Source: Saccharicrinis sp963677345 (GTDB lineage: Bacteria > Bacteroidota > Bacteroidia > Bacteroidales > Marinilabiliaceae). From it: a stretch of DNA of 64,000 nucleotides. The stretch lies in contig CAXXLC010000012.1 of NCBI GenBank assembly GCA_963677345.2, positions 338,476 through 402,475 on the forward strand, given 5' to 3'. Made by a program: the position numbers and the translations under genes. Every line of letters begins with the position of its first letter. Within the stretch, counting starts at the first letter, position 1. Under the pieces are notes generated by a model. That model had not been told where the DNA came from. It was given only the letters and a program-made list of their open reading frames with translations, and made no database searches. Positions 18,406 to 27,927 of this stretch are shown one piece after another.

Positions 18406-19601
18406 TTTAATATTTTTTTTGCCAGTTTACGGGCACTTGAAATAATATGAAATCCAAATTTTTCTTTAATAAAGTTTTTCAATCTGCGTTTAATACTAAG
18501 TTGTAAATATTTATTTAATACAAATTCGAATGGCACATTATTAAATTCATTAAAAAATGATTCTCTCTTTGGATGAACTGGAGTTGCTCTTTTTAGGTGA
18601 GAATTTCGGTCTTCAGCTTCCTGTAAACTTCTTTCAGTAAAAAATAATTGTTTATTTTCAAAAAAAGGAATCTTACCTGAATTATCTAAAACTAAGGATA
18701 TCCCTTTTCTTTTTTCCTGTGGATATTTAAACTCCACGTTATCACCAATGCCCCAAAAGTCTGCAATAGTTAAGTCTCCAGGACGGGGATATGTCATATA
18801 GTGACAAGAAGAACAACATTTTCTATTAAAAATACCATCAATAAAACCATAATAAAATGAATTTAGCTTCCCTTTTAAATATATTTTCTCAGAGTTATTT
18901 GAAGTTGCTGAAGCCAGAATGTTTTCCCAACCGTTTTTTTTATCTCTGAAGTTTATTGATGTAAGTTTTTTATTAAATTTTATTTCTAACCAATTAAGGT
19001 AGTTTTTAAACACTTTAGGAGAAGGAACACCATGACAAATAAAATCTAAGGTTTGTAAGTTGTCAAAATCTTTACCTAAAAAAGTGTTTAGGCCAGCAAC
19101 TTGACAAGGTGTTCCTGTAAAAAGAACTTTTGTGCCACTTGTTAAATGCGTTTTTATTTCTTTAAAACACTCTCCAATATTACTTTGTACGTATTTAGAT
19201 CGTCTCAGTATGTTTAATTTGTTTAGGTTATCTATACCAATGTGTTCAACAACCATATTATTATTGTAAGCTGCACCATAAACAATTCCTTTCTCTTTTA
19301 TAGTCTCTTCCGCCAATGCTGAAAATATACCTCCTGAAGAACTAAGTAATCTAACACTATCGTCTTTATGCCAACAGGCATAAGTCTTAGGTCTAATTGC
19401 TCTTTTTGTTTTTGATGGAGAAAGTATTGGACAGGCTTTAATGCATTTTCCGCATTCTATACATTTGTCAAAATCAATATTGGGAAATAAAAATCCCTCG
19501 TTGTCTTCTTGCATTGAAATACAAGAAGTAGGGCAAATGCTATAACAAGCATTACAACCTGTACAATCATGCTTAGGACATAATACAATTTTTTTCTCCA
19601 T
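18402..19601 (-). CDS. Ferredoxin / F420-hydrogenase beta-like protein
   Basis: This 399-residue protein begins with two 4Fe-4S ferredoxin motifs (CTGCNACYSICPTSC and CIECGKCIKACPI, residues about 14-60). The FrhB N- and C-terminal domains follow (SSSGGIFSALAEE, FTGTPCQVAGL, DFICHGVPSP, and a C-x2-C pair in RKCCSSCHY). Proteins of this kind are frequent in polysaccharide loci beside pyruvyltransferase-family genes, as here. Their role there is unproven but probably redox chemistry on a flavin. The gene overlaps the acetyltransferase and lies six bases after the pyruvyltransferase-like gene. Confidence 0.88.
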   Translation of the reverse strand: MEKKIVLCPKHDCTGCNACYSICPTSCISMQEDNEGFLFPNIDFDKCIECGKCIKACPILSPSKTKRAIRPKTYACWHKDDSVRLLSSSGGIFSALAEETIKEKGIVYGAAYNNNMVVEHIGIDNLNKLNILRRSKYVQSNIGECFKEIKTHLTSGTKVLFTGTPCQVAGLNTFLGKDFDNLQTLDFICHGVPSPKVFKNYLNWLEIKFNKKLTSINFRDKKNGWENILASATSNNSEKIYLKGKLNSFYYGFIDGIFNRKCCSSCHYMTYPRPGDLTIADFWGIGDNVEFKYPQEKRKGISLVLDNSGKIPFFENKQLFFTERSLQEAEDRNSHLKRATPVHPKRESFFNEFNNVPFEFVLNKYLQLSIKRRLKNFIKEKFGFHIISSARKLAKKILK

Positions 19602-19607
19602 TTAGTT

Positions 19608-20747
19608 TTATTGATTTATTGCGTTTACCAGATAATTTACAGACTTTAACCGTTCTTTATCCAATTTTTTATGAGCTAATGTAAAATTAAGTGATAAGTC
19701 TGAAAAATCTGGCATTGGTGCATTTTCTTTTAAAAGTCTGTCTTCTAATCCTAGTAATTCTAAAAATCCTTGTTGTCGGCTGTTATTTGTTTTATGTAGA
19801 GGGGTTATTGTATAAAAAGGTTTAGCATTTAAAACGGAGAATACTGTACCATGAAAAGAATTGGTAAGTACAAATGATGCAGATTTAAATAAACCTAAAT
19901 ATTCAGCAGGTCCAATTTCATTTAAGTTTATTATTTCCTGATCATCTTCCTTTTTAACAATATTTTTACAAATTCTTACAATTCGATAATTGGATACTTC
20001 TTGAATTTTCCTTGCCAATTCTTTAATGTATTTACTATTTGTAAGTTCGTATATAAGAATATATTTTTCTTTAATATTTGGTTCTATCAATACATCATTC
20101 CATTCCTCACTAGTTAAAAGCAAAGTAGGGTCTAAGACATGTTCGGCATCTCTGTTGGTTAAATTTTTTATAATGTCTACCCCTGCCTTTTCTCTACAAG
20201 AAATTATGTCAATGTTATTAATATATGAACTAATAGTAGATTGTATTTCTTTTGGTATATGAGATATACCAAAGCTGGATGCGTATGACATTTTCTTTTT
20301 ATCTTGAGGTGCAAATGTTAGATAATAAGGTTTTAGTGTTGATGGAGTGTAAGGATTCCAAATTTGATCACTTCCGGCTATATATACATCGTAAATAGGA
20401 GGAGAATTATATAAATCGTCAAATGAGTAGTAGGTTTTAGATAGTTTTGTATTTTTTTCATGAAACTCAATAAACTTATTTACCCTATTATTATAGGCTT
20501 TTTTGTATTTAATTTTGTGCCATTTATCTAAATACTTAAGGATCTTTTCTTTTAAAGTAATTTTCAGTGATGGCTTTAATTCCGGAGCAGAGGTCTTAAC
20601 ATTTTTTGCTTGTGGATGTCTCCAATATAGGTAGTTTATTATCTCATTGTTGTAACCTAATCGCAATAATTTGTTATGTAAGGCAAATGCTTGTAATTCT
20701 GCACCAAAATTATTGATATTTAAAATTGTAATAATACCTGCTTTCAT
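19608..20747 (-). CDS. Polysaccharide pyruvyltransferase family protein
   Basis: This 379-residue protein has the family start (MKAGIITILNINNFGAELQAFALHNKLL), IAGSDQIWNP (about residues 126-135), ASSFGISHIP, SCREKAGVDIIKNL and FVLTNSFHGTVFSVLNAKPF (about 297-316). The family adds ketal pyruvate to sugars; some members do other jobs. The adjacent FrhB-like Fe-S gene is its usual partner in capsule loci. It is encoded seven bases after a glycosyltransferase. Confidence 0.9.
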   Translation of the reverse strand: MKAGIITILNINNFGAELQAFALHNKLLRLGYNNEIINYLYWRHPQAKNVKTSAPELKPSLKITLKEKILKYLDKWHKIKYKKAYNNRVNKFIEFHEKNTKLSKTYYSFDDLYNSPPIYDVYIAGSDQIWNPYTPSTLKPYYLTFAPQDKKKMSYASSFGISHIPKEIQSTISSYINNIDIISCREKAGVDIIKNLTNRDAEHVLDPTLLLTSEEWNDVLIEPNIKEKYILIYELTNSKYIKELARKIQEVSNYRIVRICKNIVKKEDDQEIINLNEIGPAEYLGLFKSASFVLTNSFHGTVFSVLNAKPFYTITPLHKTNNSRQQGFLELLGLEDRLLKENAPMPDFSDLSLNFTLAHKKLDKERLKSVNYLVNAINQ

Positions 20748-20754
20748 TTTGTTT

Positions 20755-21840
20755 TTATTGCTGATTCGATAATGTTTTATAAATACTATATAAATGTTTA
20801 GCTATTATCTTTATATCATATTTATTTCTTATTAGATTTTGTCCGTTTTCTCCCATTGCTTTTAATGTTGAAATTGGCGTATCAATAGCAACTTGTATAC
20901 ACTGAGAAAGGTTTTTTGCATTTAAATCAATCCACCATCCACAATTATTAGTTTGTAATTCTTTCCAAGGCGTACCTGTTGTTGTAATTACCGGAAGACC
21001 TATCGATAATGCCTCTGCTACAACAATACCAAAATTCTCTGAGTAGGTTGGCAGTATAAATAGATTGGCACTCTTTAAAAATGCCCATTTTTCGTCTCCA
21101 TATTTCGCACCCACTAATTGAACCCCTTTTATATTGTCTTTAATAATTAGATTATTGATTTGTTCTATATAGGAAGGCTCCCCATTTCCTGCGATTTCCA
21201 ATAACCATCCTTGGGTATCCATATTCTTCCAGGCATCTAATAGCAATTCTATACCTTTTTTAGGATGAATACGCGATAGAAATACTATTTTTTTGCTGCC
21301 ATATTCTGTTTTTGCTTCAGGTACTTGGGTTAGATCCAATCCATTGGGTATTACAACAATTTTATTTGTGTAGCCTAACTCCTGTATATGTTGCTTCTCT
21401 TCTTCACAGGTGGCATGAAGTATATTTGCTTGTTTTATGTCCTTATTTTGGTACAATGCCATTGCCAGCTTTTTTTTCCAAGGATTACGGTTCATAATCC
21501 AGGGTTCTAACATACCACGAGGAGTTATAAAATAGGGTATATTTGCTTTACGAACAGCTTTGGCCATTATCGAAATATAGGGTGTCCATATATGTTGAAG
21601 ATGGATAAGGTCCACAGATTGTTCAGATAAACTTTTTCCAAATCGGTACAATTCTTTATAATTTAAAAACTGCACTTTTAGATTAGGATGTTCAGGAACC
21701 TTTACAGGGTTGGCACTGGGTTGACAAATAATTTCAATATCAACACCTAATTTAGCCAGCTCAATACAGGTTTGAGGTACACTTCTGGCAGGACCGCCAG
21801 TGCTTTCATCGAGGGAAGCGATTATATGTAGGGCTTTCAT
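20755..21840 (-). CDS. Family 4 glycosyltransferase
   Basis: This 361-residue GT-B enzyme has an N-terminal domain opening with ALHIIASLDESTGGPARSVPQ, the hinge VVIPNGLDL (about residues 162-170), KIVFLSRIHPKKGIELLLDAW and the donor-binding NFGIVVAEALSIGLPVI (about 267-283). The E-x7-E arrangement is intact. The enzyme retains the anomeric configuration; the sugar is unknown. It is packed with the pyruvyltransferase-like gene downstream. Confidence 0.92.
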   Translation of the reverse strand: MKALHIIASLDESTGGPARSVPQTCIELAKLGVDIEIICQPSANPVKVPEHPNLKVQFLNYKELYRFGKSLSEQSVDLIHLQHIWTPYISIMAKAVRKANIPYFITPRGMLEPWIMNRNPWKKKLAMALYQNKDIKQANILHATCEEEKQHIQELGYTNKIVVIPNGLDLTQVPEAKTEYGSKKIVFLSRIHPKKGIELLLDAWKNMDTQGWLLEIAGNGEPSYIEQINNLIIKDNIKGVQLVGAKYGDEKWAFLKSANLFILPTYSENFGIVVAEALSIGLPVITTTGTPWKELQTNNCGWWIDLNAKNLSQCIQVAIDTPISTLKAMGENGQNLIRNKYDIKIIAKHLYSIYKTLSNQQ

Positions 21841-21894
21841 ATAAAGAAGGATAAGATTATCAATGTTACATTGATTGGATAAGGATAATTTGTG

Positions 21895-23229
21895 TTATTT
21901 GTTCTTTTTAACTTCACTTCTAATATACCTTATTTTTCCCTGATCATCATCAATAGAATCCACTAACTGTATATCTACGGATATTTTATTCTGAACATTT
22001 TCACCAATCTTATTCTTGATTTTTGACAAAACACTTTCAACATTTTTTGATTGTTTATAAACAACAATATATATGGTGAGTGAATAGTCCTTTTTCTGGT
22101 ACACTTGAAATTGGCTAATTATATCAGAATAGTCATCAAAGATTGTTGTTAAATAACTGCCGTCAACAAATACCCCATCAGGGGTATAAACTGCATCAGA
22201 AACTCGTCCTTTTATCTCCGCAATAAGAGGCAGAGATATGTTATCAGAACAACCATATCCAATCCAGGTACTTTTATCCCCAATTCTGTATCGAATTAAA
22301 GGGAAAGCATAACTTTCAAGATTTGTTACAATAACATCACCTTCTTCGTTGTATATTACTTTATCGTCTTTATCAACAATATCTACATGAACAAAATCAT
22401 AATGAACATGTAAATGTTCTGAATTTGGGCATTGAATTGCAATATTTGGAATCTCACAACTTCCATATTGATTCATAATTTTACATTTAAATGCTTTTTG
22501 CATCTTTTGTCGTGCTGATTTACTTATTGGGGCAGATGTGGCCCAAACCAACTTTAAGGTAGTGATGGAAATGTTATTTTTTAAAATAAAATCAGCAACT
22601 TTTTCCAAACCACCTACATAACCTTGTAACCATTTTATTTTCTTTTTATTTATTTTATTAGTAAACTGTAATAATTGTTTTTCATCTATAGATGAGGCAT
22701 TCAAATATATTCGGTTAGTTGGCCACCATAATAACCGGTTTTTTAATGTAGCTATAAATGTTGTCGGAGTACGTCTGTGCACAATACCAATGTTAGAAGC
22801 TGGAGTTAAACCGTACCATCTGAAGGCTCTCCACCCTAACACTTCAAAACAAAATCTTTTATCGAGATATAATTTTAAAGGATGACCTGTAGACCCTCCA
22901 GTTGTAGAAACTCCCAACCATTTTTTATTGACATGTGGATTTCTGATATTATCCAGATTTGACCTGATCATCTCTTTTTCCAAAATAGGAACCTTATCCC
23001 AGTCATTCTCTGAGCGTAACATATCAGGATGAAACTGCTTTTTATCGTAGAATTCTTTATAGAAGGGAATATGGTTATATGCGTAATTTATTAAATTCTT
23101 TCTCTTGATAAAATTTAGCTTATTCATTTCATCTGTAGAAAGGTTTTCATTAGATATGGCTGTTTTATATTGTTTTAGTGCACGATATCTAAAGAGATAA
23201 TTTTTAATAGACAAAATTAAATCTTTCAT
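21895..23229 (-). CDS. CapK / phenylacetate-CoA ligase-like protein
   Basis: This 444-residue adenylate-forming enzyme of the CapK (PaaK-like) family has the AMP-binding loop STTGGSTGHPLKLYLD (about residues 108-123), MNQYGSCEIPNIA (about 247-259), and LIRYRIGDKS (about 313-322) with the following domain-swing region. Such genes occur in capsule clusters, where they are thought to activate an acyl or amino-acid group for attachment to the polymer. No acyl carrier gene is seen nearby, so the acceptor is unclear. The gene overlaps the upstream glycosyltransferase by four bases. Confidence 0.85.
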   Translation of the reverse strand: MKDLILSIKNYLFRYRALKQYKTAISNENLSTDEMNKLNFIKRKNLINYAYNHIPFYKEFYDKKQFHPDMLRSENDWDKVPILEKEMIRSNLDNIRNPHVNKKWLGVSTTGGSTGHPLKLYLDKRFCFEVLGWRAFRWYGLTPASNIGIVHRRTPTTFIATLKNRLLWWPTNRIYLNASSIDEKQLLQFTNKINKKKIKWLQGYVGGLEKVADFILKNNISITTLKLVWATSAPISKSARQKMQKAFKCKIMNQYGSCEIPNIAIQCPNSEHLHVHYDFVHVDIVDKDDKVIYNEEGDVIVTNLESYAFPLIRYRIGDKSTWIGYGCSDNISLPLIAEIKGRVSDAVYTPDGVFVDGSYLTTIFDDYSDIISQFQVYQKKDYSLTIYIVVYKQSKNVESVLSKIKNKIGENVQNKISVDIQLVDSIDDDQGKIRYIRSEVKKNK

Positions 23230-24230
23230 TTCTTAGTATTAAGTAAGTCTGAATAGATGCTCTTATATTTATCAGTTATCTTTGTTAAATTGAATCTTTC
23301 AACATTCGTTAATCCCTTTTCTATAAGAAACTCTCTATAACCATTATCTTCGATTATTCTTTTTATTACATTTCCTAGTTCTTCAGCATCTAAAGGATCG
23401 GTCAATAAAGCAGATCCTTCACCAGCAACCCAATTCATTGGCGAAATATTTGAAGTTATAACAGGTCTTCCTGTTGCTTGCGCTTCAATTATTGGCATTC
23501 CAAAACCTTCATAAAGAGAAGGGAATACAACTATGTCGGCTTTTTGATATTCTTCAATTATTTCTGTATTCGATAAATTATAGGCATTACTGTAATCAAT
23601 TTTCATCTCCTTTGCAAGTAGGTGTTGTTCTTGGGTCATTTCTTTAATCACCCTTAGTTGACATTTAACATTTTGTAAAGCTTTAATGGTGGTTTCCAGG
23701 TTTTTTTGATAGGTAGCTCCTATTTGTAATATTCTCGGCTTAATTTTATTCAGTTTTAGAGGAGTGAATTTAAAGCCCTTACCAAAGGTGTGATGGGCTA
23801 AAACAATAGTTTTTTTATTAGTTACTAAACGATCAATTTTCAATTTTGTAGCTTCTGAAATACAAATGACTCTATTGGCTAACTTAATTGGTAAGTAAAG
23901 CCATAAAAACCATTTATATAGTTTGTCAAAAAATCCTCTACGTGCTTTAACCCAAGCATAATCATCGTGAATTGTTAATACAGATTTTACACCAATTAAG
24001 CCTAAAATCCCATAGTGTATATCACCAGTGATATGGTTAATCCCTTTTGTAGATCTATTTCGCCGTATAAACAATATGTTTTGTAATATTTTAATAGGAT
24101 TTGCACCAGCGAAAGGAACATGGTATTCCTTAACTTGTTCTTTTTTTGAGAGTTCTTCAATTAAAGGCTCAAAACTTCTGTGTATGCTATGTCCGGCATT
24201 TTGGGCCCAATGAAAGAAGTGAATTTCCAT
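23226..24230 (-). CDS. Family 4 glycosyltransferase
   Basis: This 334-residue GT-B enzyme uses the start MEIHFFHWAQNAGHS at 24230; an in-frame ATG ten codons upstream would add a hydrophobic tail unusual for the family. It has HHTFGKGF (hinge region), PRILQIGATYQKNLETTIKAL and VVFPSLYEGFGMPIIEAQATGRPVI, the classic GT4 donor site. It appears to be the first gene after a 438-base gap, so transcription of the downstream run may restart here. Confidence 0.9.
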   Translation of the reverse strand: MEIHFFHWAQNAGHSIHRSFEPLIEELSKKEQVKEYHVPFAGANPIKILQNILFIRRNRSTKGINHITGDIHYGILGLIGVKSVLTIHDDYAWVKARRGFFDKLYKWFLWLYLPIKLANRVICISEATKLKIDRLVTNKKTIVLAHHTFGKGFKFTPLKLNKIKPRILQIGATYQKNLETTIKALQNVKCQLRVIKEMTQEQHLLAKEMKIDYSNAYNLSNTEIIEEYQKADIVVFPSLYEGFGMPIIEAQATGRPVITSNISPMNWVAGEGSALLTDPLDAEELGNVIKRIIEDNGYREFLIEKGLTNVERFNLTKITDKYKSIYSDLLNTKK

Positions 24231-24668
24231 AATTTCAATTAAATAGTAGTACTTCAACAATATTACTTACATTATCCATGGCATTTTATACAGGGAAATC
24301 GTCTTTAGAAATAAATATATTTTGAAGTCGAGATTCCGACATCAGCAATGTAGCTTGGGACCCACTTTTCTTTAATTTTGAAAAGGCAGAATTGTAGCGA
24401 AGCGTAAATCATGAACTCCATATTAAATAAGCTTTAGTGAACTAAAGCTGTTTGATTGCAGTGAGTTCTTTCTGTCTCAAAATAAAGAAAATAGTGGGTA
24501 AGTGAGTGGTGTAGTTGGCAAACATTTTTGTTTACTTTTTTTTGACTGAAGAAAAAAGTAAAAGCCGTTGTGGCTTGAGCAAATAAATGTTTTTTTGATA
24601 AAAAAGAAGTGTTTTCTTTTAAAAGCGATTTCTCGGGCATTTTATATGCCTAGATATTAATTTACAAT
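24231..24668. other. Intergenic DNA with hairpin and diverged structured repeat
   Basis: There is no real gene. A perfect inverted repeat lies at 24430-24449 (AGCTTTAGT, GA, ACTAAAGCT). At 24521-24590 is a diverged copy of the element found at 36352, 38866 and 42023: a poly-T inverted repeat followed by GTGGCTTGAGCAA. The open frame 24434-24640 on the minus strand is a reading of this repeat. Confidence 0.6.
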
Positions 24669-26063
24669 TTAACTTTTAATATTTTCTTTTTGCTTCGGTA
24701 TTTTACTTTCAAGCAGCAAATGCAGTTTAACATTTGAAGGTATTTCTTTTTTTAATGAAGCTAGTATTAACCCCCCTATAAGCGTACAGAAACCTAAAGC
24801 TGTTGGTTGTGCCCATTGACCTTGTAGAATATTAACAAATCCAAAACTCATTAGTAACCAAGGTAATAAATCACCTTTTTGCATTTTGCGAAAAGCTTTT
24901 ATGATTAATTGATATGAAACAGTAAAACGGATTACAATAACACACAAGCCTAATAGTATACCTATTTCTCCAATTAATCGCCCCCATTCACCTTCTGCAA
25001 TTAAAAAAGTGCGTTTACCACTTATCATCATTGCTCCCACATTGGTTCCCATACCAATACCATGTCCAAACACAGGTAAATCATCTGATTCAAAAATAGC
25101 ATTTATCATCCCTCCCAAAAATCGATCAATTAAGGTTCCTTCCAGACCTCCTTCCTGTTCACTGGCTGAAGTGAAACGGGATTCAAAAACTTCCATACCG
25201 GTTTGAATCATAGGACTTTTTGATAGAATTGTCAAGGCCAGTGCAGATACTACAAAAGCTATTAAAAACGATTTCATATAGCGAGGTTTAAAAAATAGCC
25301 CAATCCCCGTAAATAAAATTGTGAGACTCACTTCAAAAAGTAAAGTACGGCTAATTGAAATAGGTATAGCCATAAATAATGCTGCTGTGGCTATCAATAA
25401 TAGGAATTTCTGAATACTTTTATCCCCTAACCAGAAATAAAAAACAAAAGGTGCAACTAACCCCCAAAAAAAACTATTTCCGTTGGTAAACGAAAAAGTG
25501 CCGGGAGGACGAAAATAGCCCATAGCACCACCAAAACCAGCACCTTTCATATCGCCACCCACTCCACGGTTGACCCAGGCTGATTGTGGACTATAAAATT
25601 GCAAAGTGATTAATAGAATCATAGGAATGGTTACCCAAAGTAACACTTTCCCTATTTGCAATACATCTTCCCTGTTAAAAATTTTACCTATCACAAACAT
25701 CATGGGAAAATGAATTAGCATAATACGTGCACCATATATTGCCACAAATATATTCTGATGACCTACTAGCATTGTCATTACAAAGGATATCAAGGTAATA
25801 CCTATGATATATTGGCAAAATATGTTAAAACGGAAAATACCTTTTTGCCAAGCAACCAGGATAACTGCAAAAGCAATAGGATCGCGTACAATAAGCAAAG
25901 GTGTGGCCAAACCTGGTAAAAACCACTTACGTAAAGTACCCTCAAATAGCAACAGTAAAAAATAGGTCCAGATACACCGTTTTAACCAAAAATGGTATGT
26001 AAAAAGATTTGATTGTCGACTAGATATCTTATTATTGGAGATTTTGGGATTAAACAGTATCAT
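24669..26063 (-). CDS. O-antigen polymerase/ligase-like membrane protein (Wzy-type)
   Basis: This 464-residue polytopic protein has about eleven hydrophobic segments and a large extracytoplasmic loop (about residues 285-345). Motifs such as YFRPPGTFSFTNGNSFFWG (about 186-204) and FGHGIGMGTN in the loop region (about 331-340) are typical of Bacteroidota exopolysaccharide polymerases. It probably joins flipped repeat units in the periplasm. It is the only Wzy candidate of the first cluster, so it likely serves that polymer. It starts 13 bases after the upstream glycosyltransferase stop. Confidence 0.85.
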   Translation of the reverse strand: MILFNPKISNNKISSRQSNLFTYHFWLKRCIWTYFLLLLFEGTLRKWFLPGLATPLLIVRDPIAFAVILVAWQKGIFRFNIFCQYIIGITLISFVMTMLVGHQNIFVAIYGARIMLIHFPMMFVIGKIFNREDVLQIGKVLLWVTIPMILLITLQFYSPQSAWVNRGVGGDMKGAGFGGAMGYFRPPGTFSFTNGNSFFWGLVAPFVFYFWLGDKSIQKFLLLIATAALFMAIPISISRTLLFEVSLTILFTGIGLFFKPRYMKSFLIAFVVSALALTILSKSPMIQTGMEVFESRFTSASEQEGGLEGTLIDRFLGGMINAIFESDDLPVFGHGIGMGTNVGAMMISGKRTFLIAEGEWGRLIGEIGILLGLCVIVIRFTVSYQLIIKAFRKMQKGDLLPWLLMSFGFVNILQGQWAQPTALGFCTLIGGLILASLKKEIPSNVKLHLLLESKIPKQKENIKS

Positions 26064-26076
26064 TCAAATAATATTC

Positions 26077-27321
26077 TTAATCCAAAATAAGTTTTTGAAC
26101 ACTTTCTGCCATTTCTCTTCCATATGTCTCCCAGGGTCTTTTTAGAGCGGTTTCCATAGCTGCCTGACCTACACTTTTTACTTTTTCAGGATTTAGTAAT
26201 ATCTCTTCTAATTGTGCTTTTAGTGATTCTGAAGATCCAGCCTCGACAATCCAACCATTTTCTCCATGTTTAATTAAATCAGGAGCTGCACATCTTTCGG
26301 TTGCAATTACTGGGGTACCTTGCGACATAGCTTCTGTCATTACCATTCCAAAACCGTCAAAAAGGGTTGGAAATATAAAAATATCTTGGGTTTGCATTAA
26401 TGCTAAAATATCTTTATGTGCCAAACTTGGTATCCATTTGTGTTTTGATAAAGATTTATTTAGTGGTTTACAGTTATCATTTGGTTTTCTTCCAACAATA
26501 GTTAAATCAATCTTACCTTCTATGGTTGTAATTGCTTCTAAAAGAGTGGCTAAACCTTTTTGTTGGGTTAATTTGCCTACAAATAGTATTTTCAGTTTTT
26601 TGTTGAGTATCTTATTATAGGTTCTTTTATTTGCTATTTCAGGAAAACCATATGGAATTACAGAAATATTTGATAGTTTGCCAGGATATTCATTTAAAGT
26701 ACTAGCAGTAAAACTGCTTGCTACGTATATATGGTCTGCTAATGCTAATTCCGTGTCTTTTTTCTTTAACTTTTTTGAGGAATCCTTAAAGCCACTCATC
26801 GTTGGAATCCACTCTGGATGACGTTCTTTTTCTATCTCAAGTAATTTTCTTGCAGCTCTCCAATGGCCGGTAGGGAGATCATATAGACAAAGCAGATTAG
26901 ATTTTTTTGCAGCCATAAATGAATAATAGCTTCCGTCATCATAACCATATATGCCATTTGCTCCACTTTTAGCTAGCAGATGTGTTTTTTTTGCAATATG
27001 TTTATCAAGATGGTTGTAAACTTGATCAATACAAAAAAGGCCTGTTTCATGTGTCAGAAAACTACTTAATCCAAATTTAGATGATAACAGTCGACCCATT
27101 TCTCTGTAAGGTACCATTTCAGTATAAGGCTTTAATACCGGATCAAATCTACGTCGCTTTATTTCCCCAAAACCAGGTATCTGGCCAAGCTTATCTATCC
27201 AACTATTAGGGAAAGCAGCAATGCAAGTATAAAACTGATCTAAAAGCCCTGCTTCAGCAAAACCTTTGGCAGCTGCACGGACATTTGCATTTCCAGTAGG
27301 GTGTGAGAATAGTATTTTCAT
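26077..27321 (-). CDS. Family 4 glycosyltransferase
   Basis: This 414-residue GT-B enzyme has YGYDDGSYYSFMAAKK in the N-terminal domain, VIPYGFPE at the hinge (about residues 221-228), KILFVGKLTQQKGLATLLEAI and the donor site IFPTLFDGFGMVMTEAMSQGTPVI (start about 315). It begins nine bases after the acetyltransferase stop. The N-terminal domain is longer than in the other GT4 proteins here, suggesting a different acceptor. Confidence 0.92.
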   Translation of the reverse strand: MKILFSHPTGNANVRAAAKGFAEAGLLDQFYTCIAAFPNSWIDKLGQIPGFGEIKRRRFDPVLKPYTEMVPYREMGRLLSSKFGLSSFLTHETGLFCIDQVYNHLDKHIAKKTHLLAKSGANGIYGYDDGSYYSFMAAKKSNLLCLYDLPTGHWRAARKLLEIEKERHPEWIPTMSGFKDSSKKLKKKDTELALADHIYVASSFTASTLNEYPGKLSNISVIPYGFPEIANKRTYNKILNKKLKILFVGKLTQQKGLATLLEAITTIEGKIDLTIVGRKPNDNCKPLNKSLSKHKWIPSLAHKDILALMQTQDIFIFPTLFDGFGMVMTEAMSQGTPVIATERCAAPDLIKHGENGWIVEAGSSESLKAQLEEILLNPEKVKSVGQAAMETALKRPWETYGREMAESVQKLILD

Positions 27322-27330
27322 AAAAAAATA

Positions 27331-27924
27331 TTAACCTTTAAGCCAGGCTTGATTGCCGGCTAAAAATTCGCAAGGATTATAATTTAAATTTTTTACTCGC
27401 TTATTTGAAAGAATTTTTGCAGGATTACCACCTACAATGGCATAATCGGGAACATCTTTAGTTACAACCGCACCAGCACCAACTACTGCTCCTTCTCCAA
27501 TTTGTACACCTGGTAAAATAATGGCATTGGTAGCTAACCATGCATAATTTTTAATTACAACAGGTGCTTTTTTATGTTTCCATGCAGGATCATGAATATC
27601 ATGAGATGCTGTCAATATTATTACACCATCATTAATACAGACATAGTCTCCAATTGAAATATTGTCATGTAATGCTAATTCTGCCTTTCCAATAAAAGTA
27701 AACGCGCCTACTTTTAAATTCGTCTTTTTCCCATTAACTAATACCTCTCCAATTTCAGCAGTATTAGCTATACTTGATCCATGTTTTACTAATTTTTTAC
27801 GATGTTTATTTCTCTTAAGAACACTTCGTAAGGTAATGTAACGTTTTGCCCACGCCTTAAAAAAAGCATTGCTTCCAAAAGAGAATTTAGCACGATGATT
27901 CCACAAATAATATATAGTTGCCAT
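27331..27924 (-). CDS. Hexapeptide acetyltransferase
   Basis: This 197-residue left-handed beta-helix acyltransferase has hexapeptide turns from about residue 55 (AEIGEVLVNGKKTNLKVG...FIGKAELALHDNISIGD), the catalytic His in ILTASHDIHD (about 103-112), and the closing GAGAVVTKDVPDYAIVGGNPAKIL. It is the second sugar O-acetyltransferase of this cluster and is clearly different from the WcaF-like one at 17851. It lies between two glycosyltransferases with spacers under 10 bases. Confidence 0.9.
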   Translation of the reverse strand: MATIYYLWNHRAKFSFGSNAFFKAWAKRYITLRSVLKRNKHRKKLVKHGSSIANTAEIGEVLVNGKKTNLKVGAFTFIGKAELALHDNISIGDYVCINDGVIILTASHDIHDPAWKHKKAPVVIKNYAWLATNAIILPGVQIGEGAVVGAGAVVTKDVPDYAIVGGNPAKILSNKRVKNLNYNPCEFLAGNQAWLKG

Positions 27925-27927
27925 TTA

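Noticed and set aside
24434..24640. 68-residue protein on the minus strand
   Set aside because: It reads a diverged copy of the structured repeat; its Phe/Gln-rich pattern comes from the poly-T inverted repeat.
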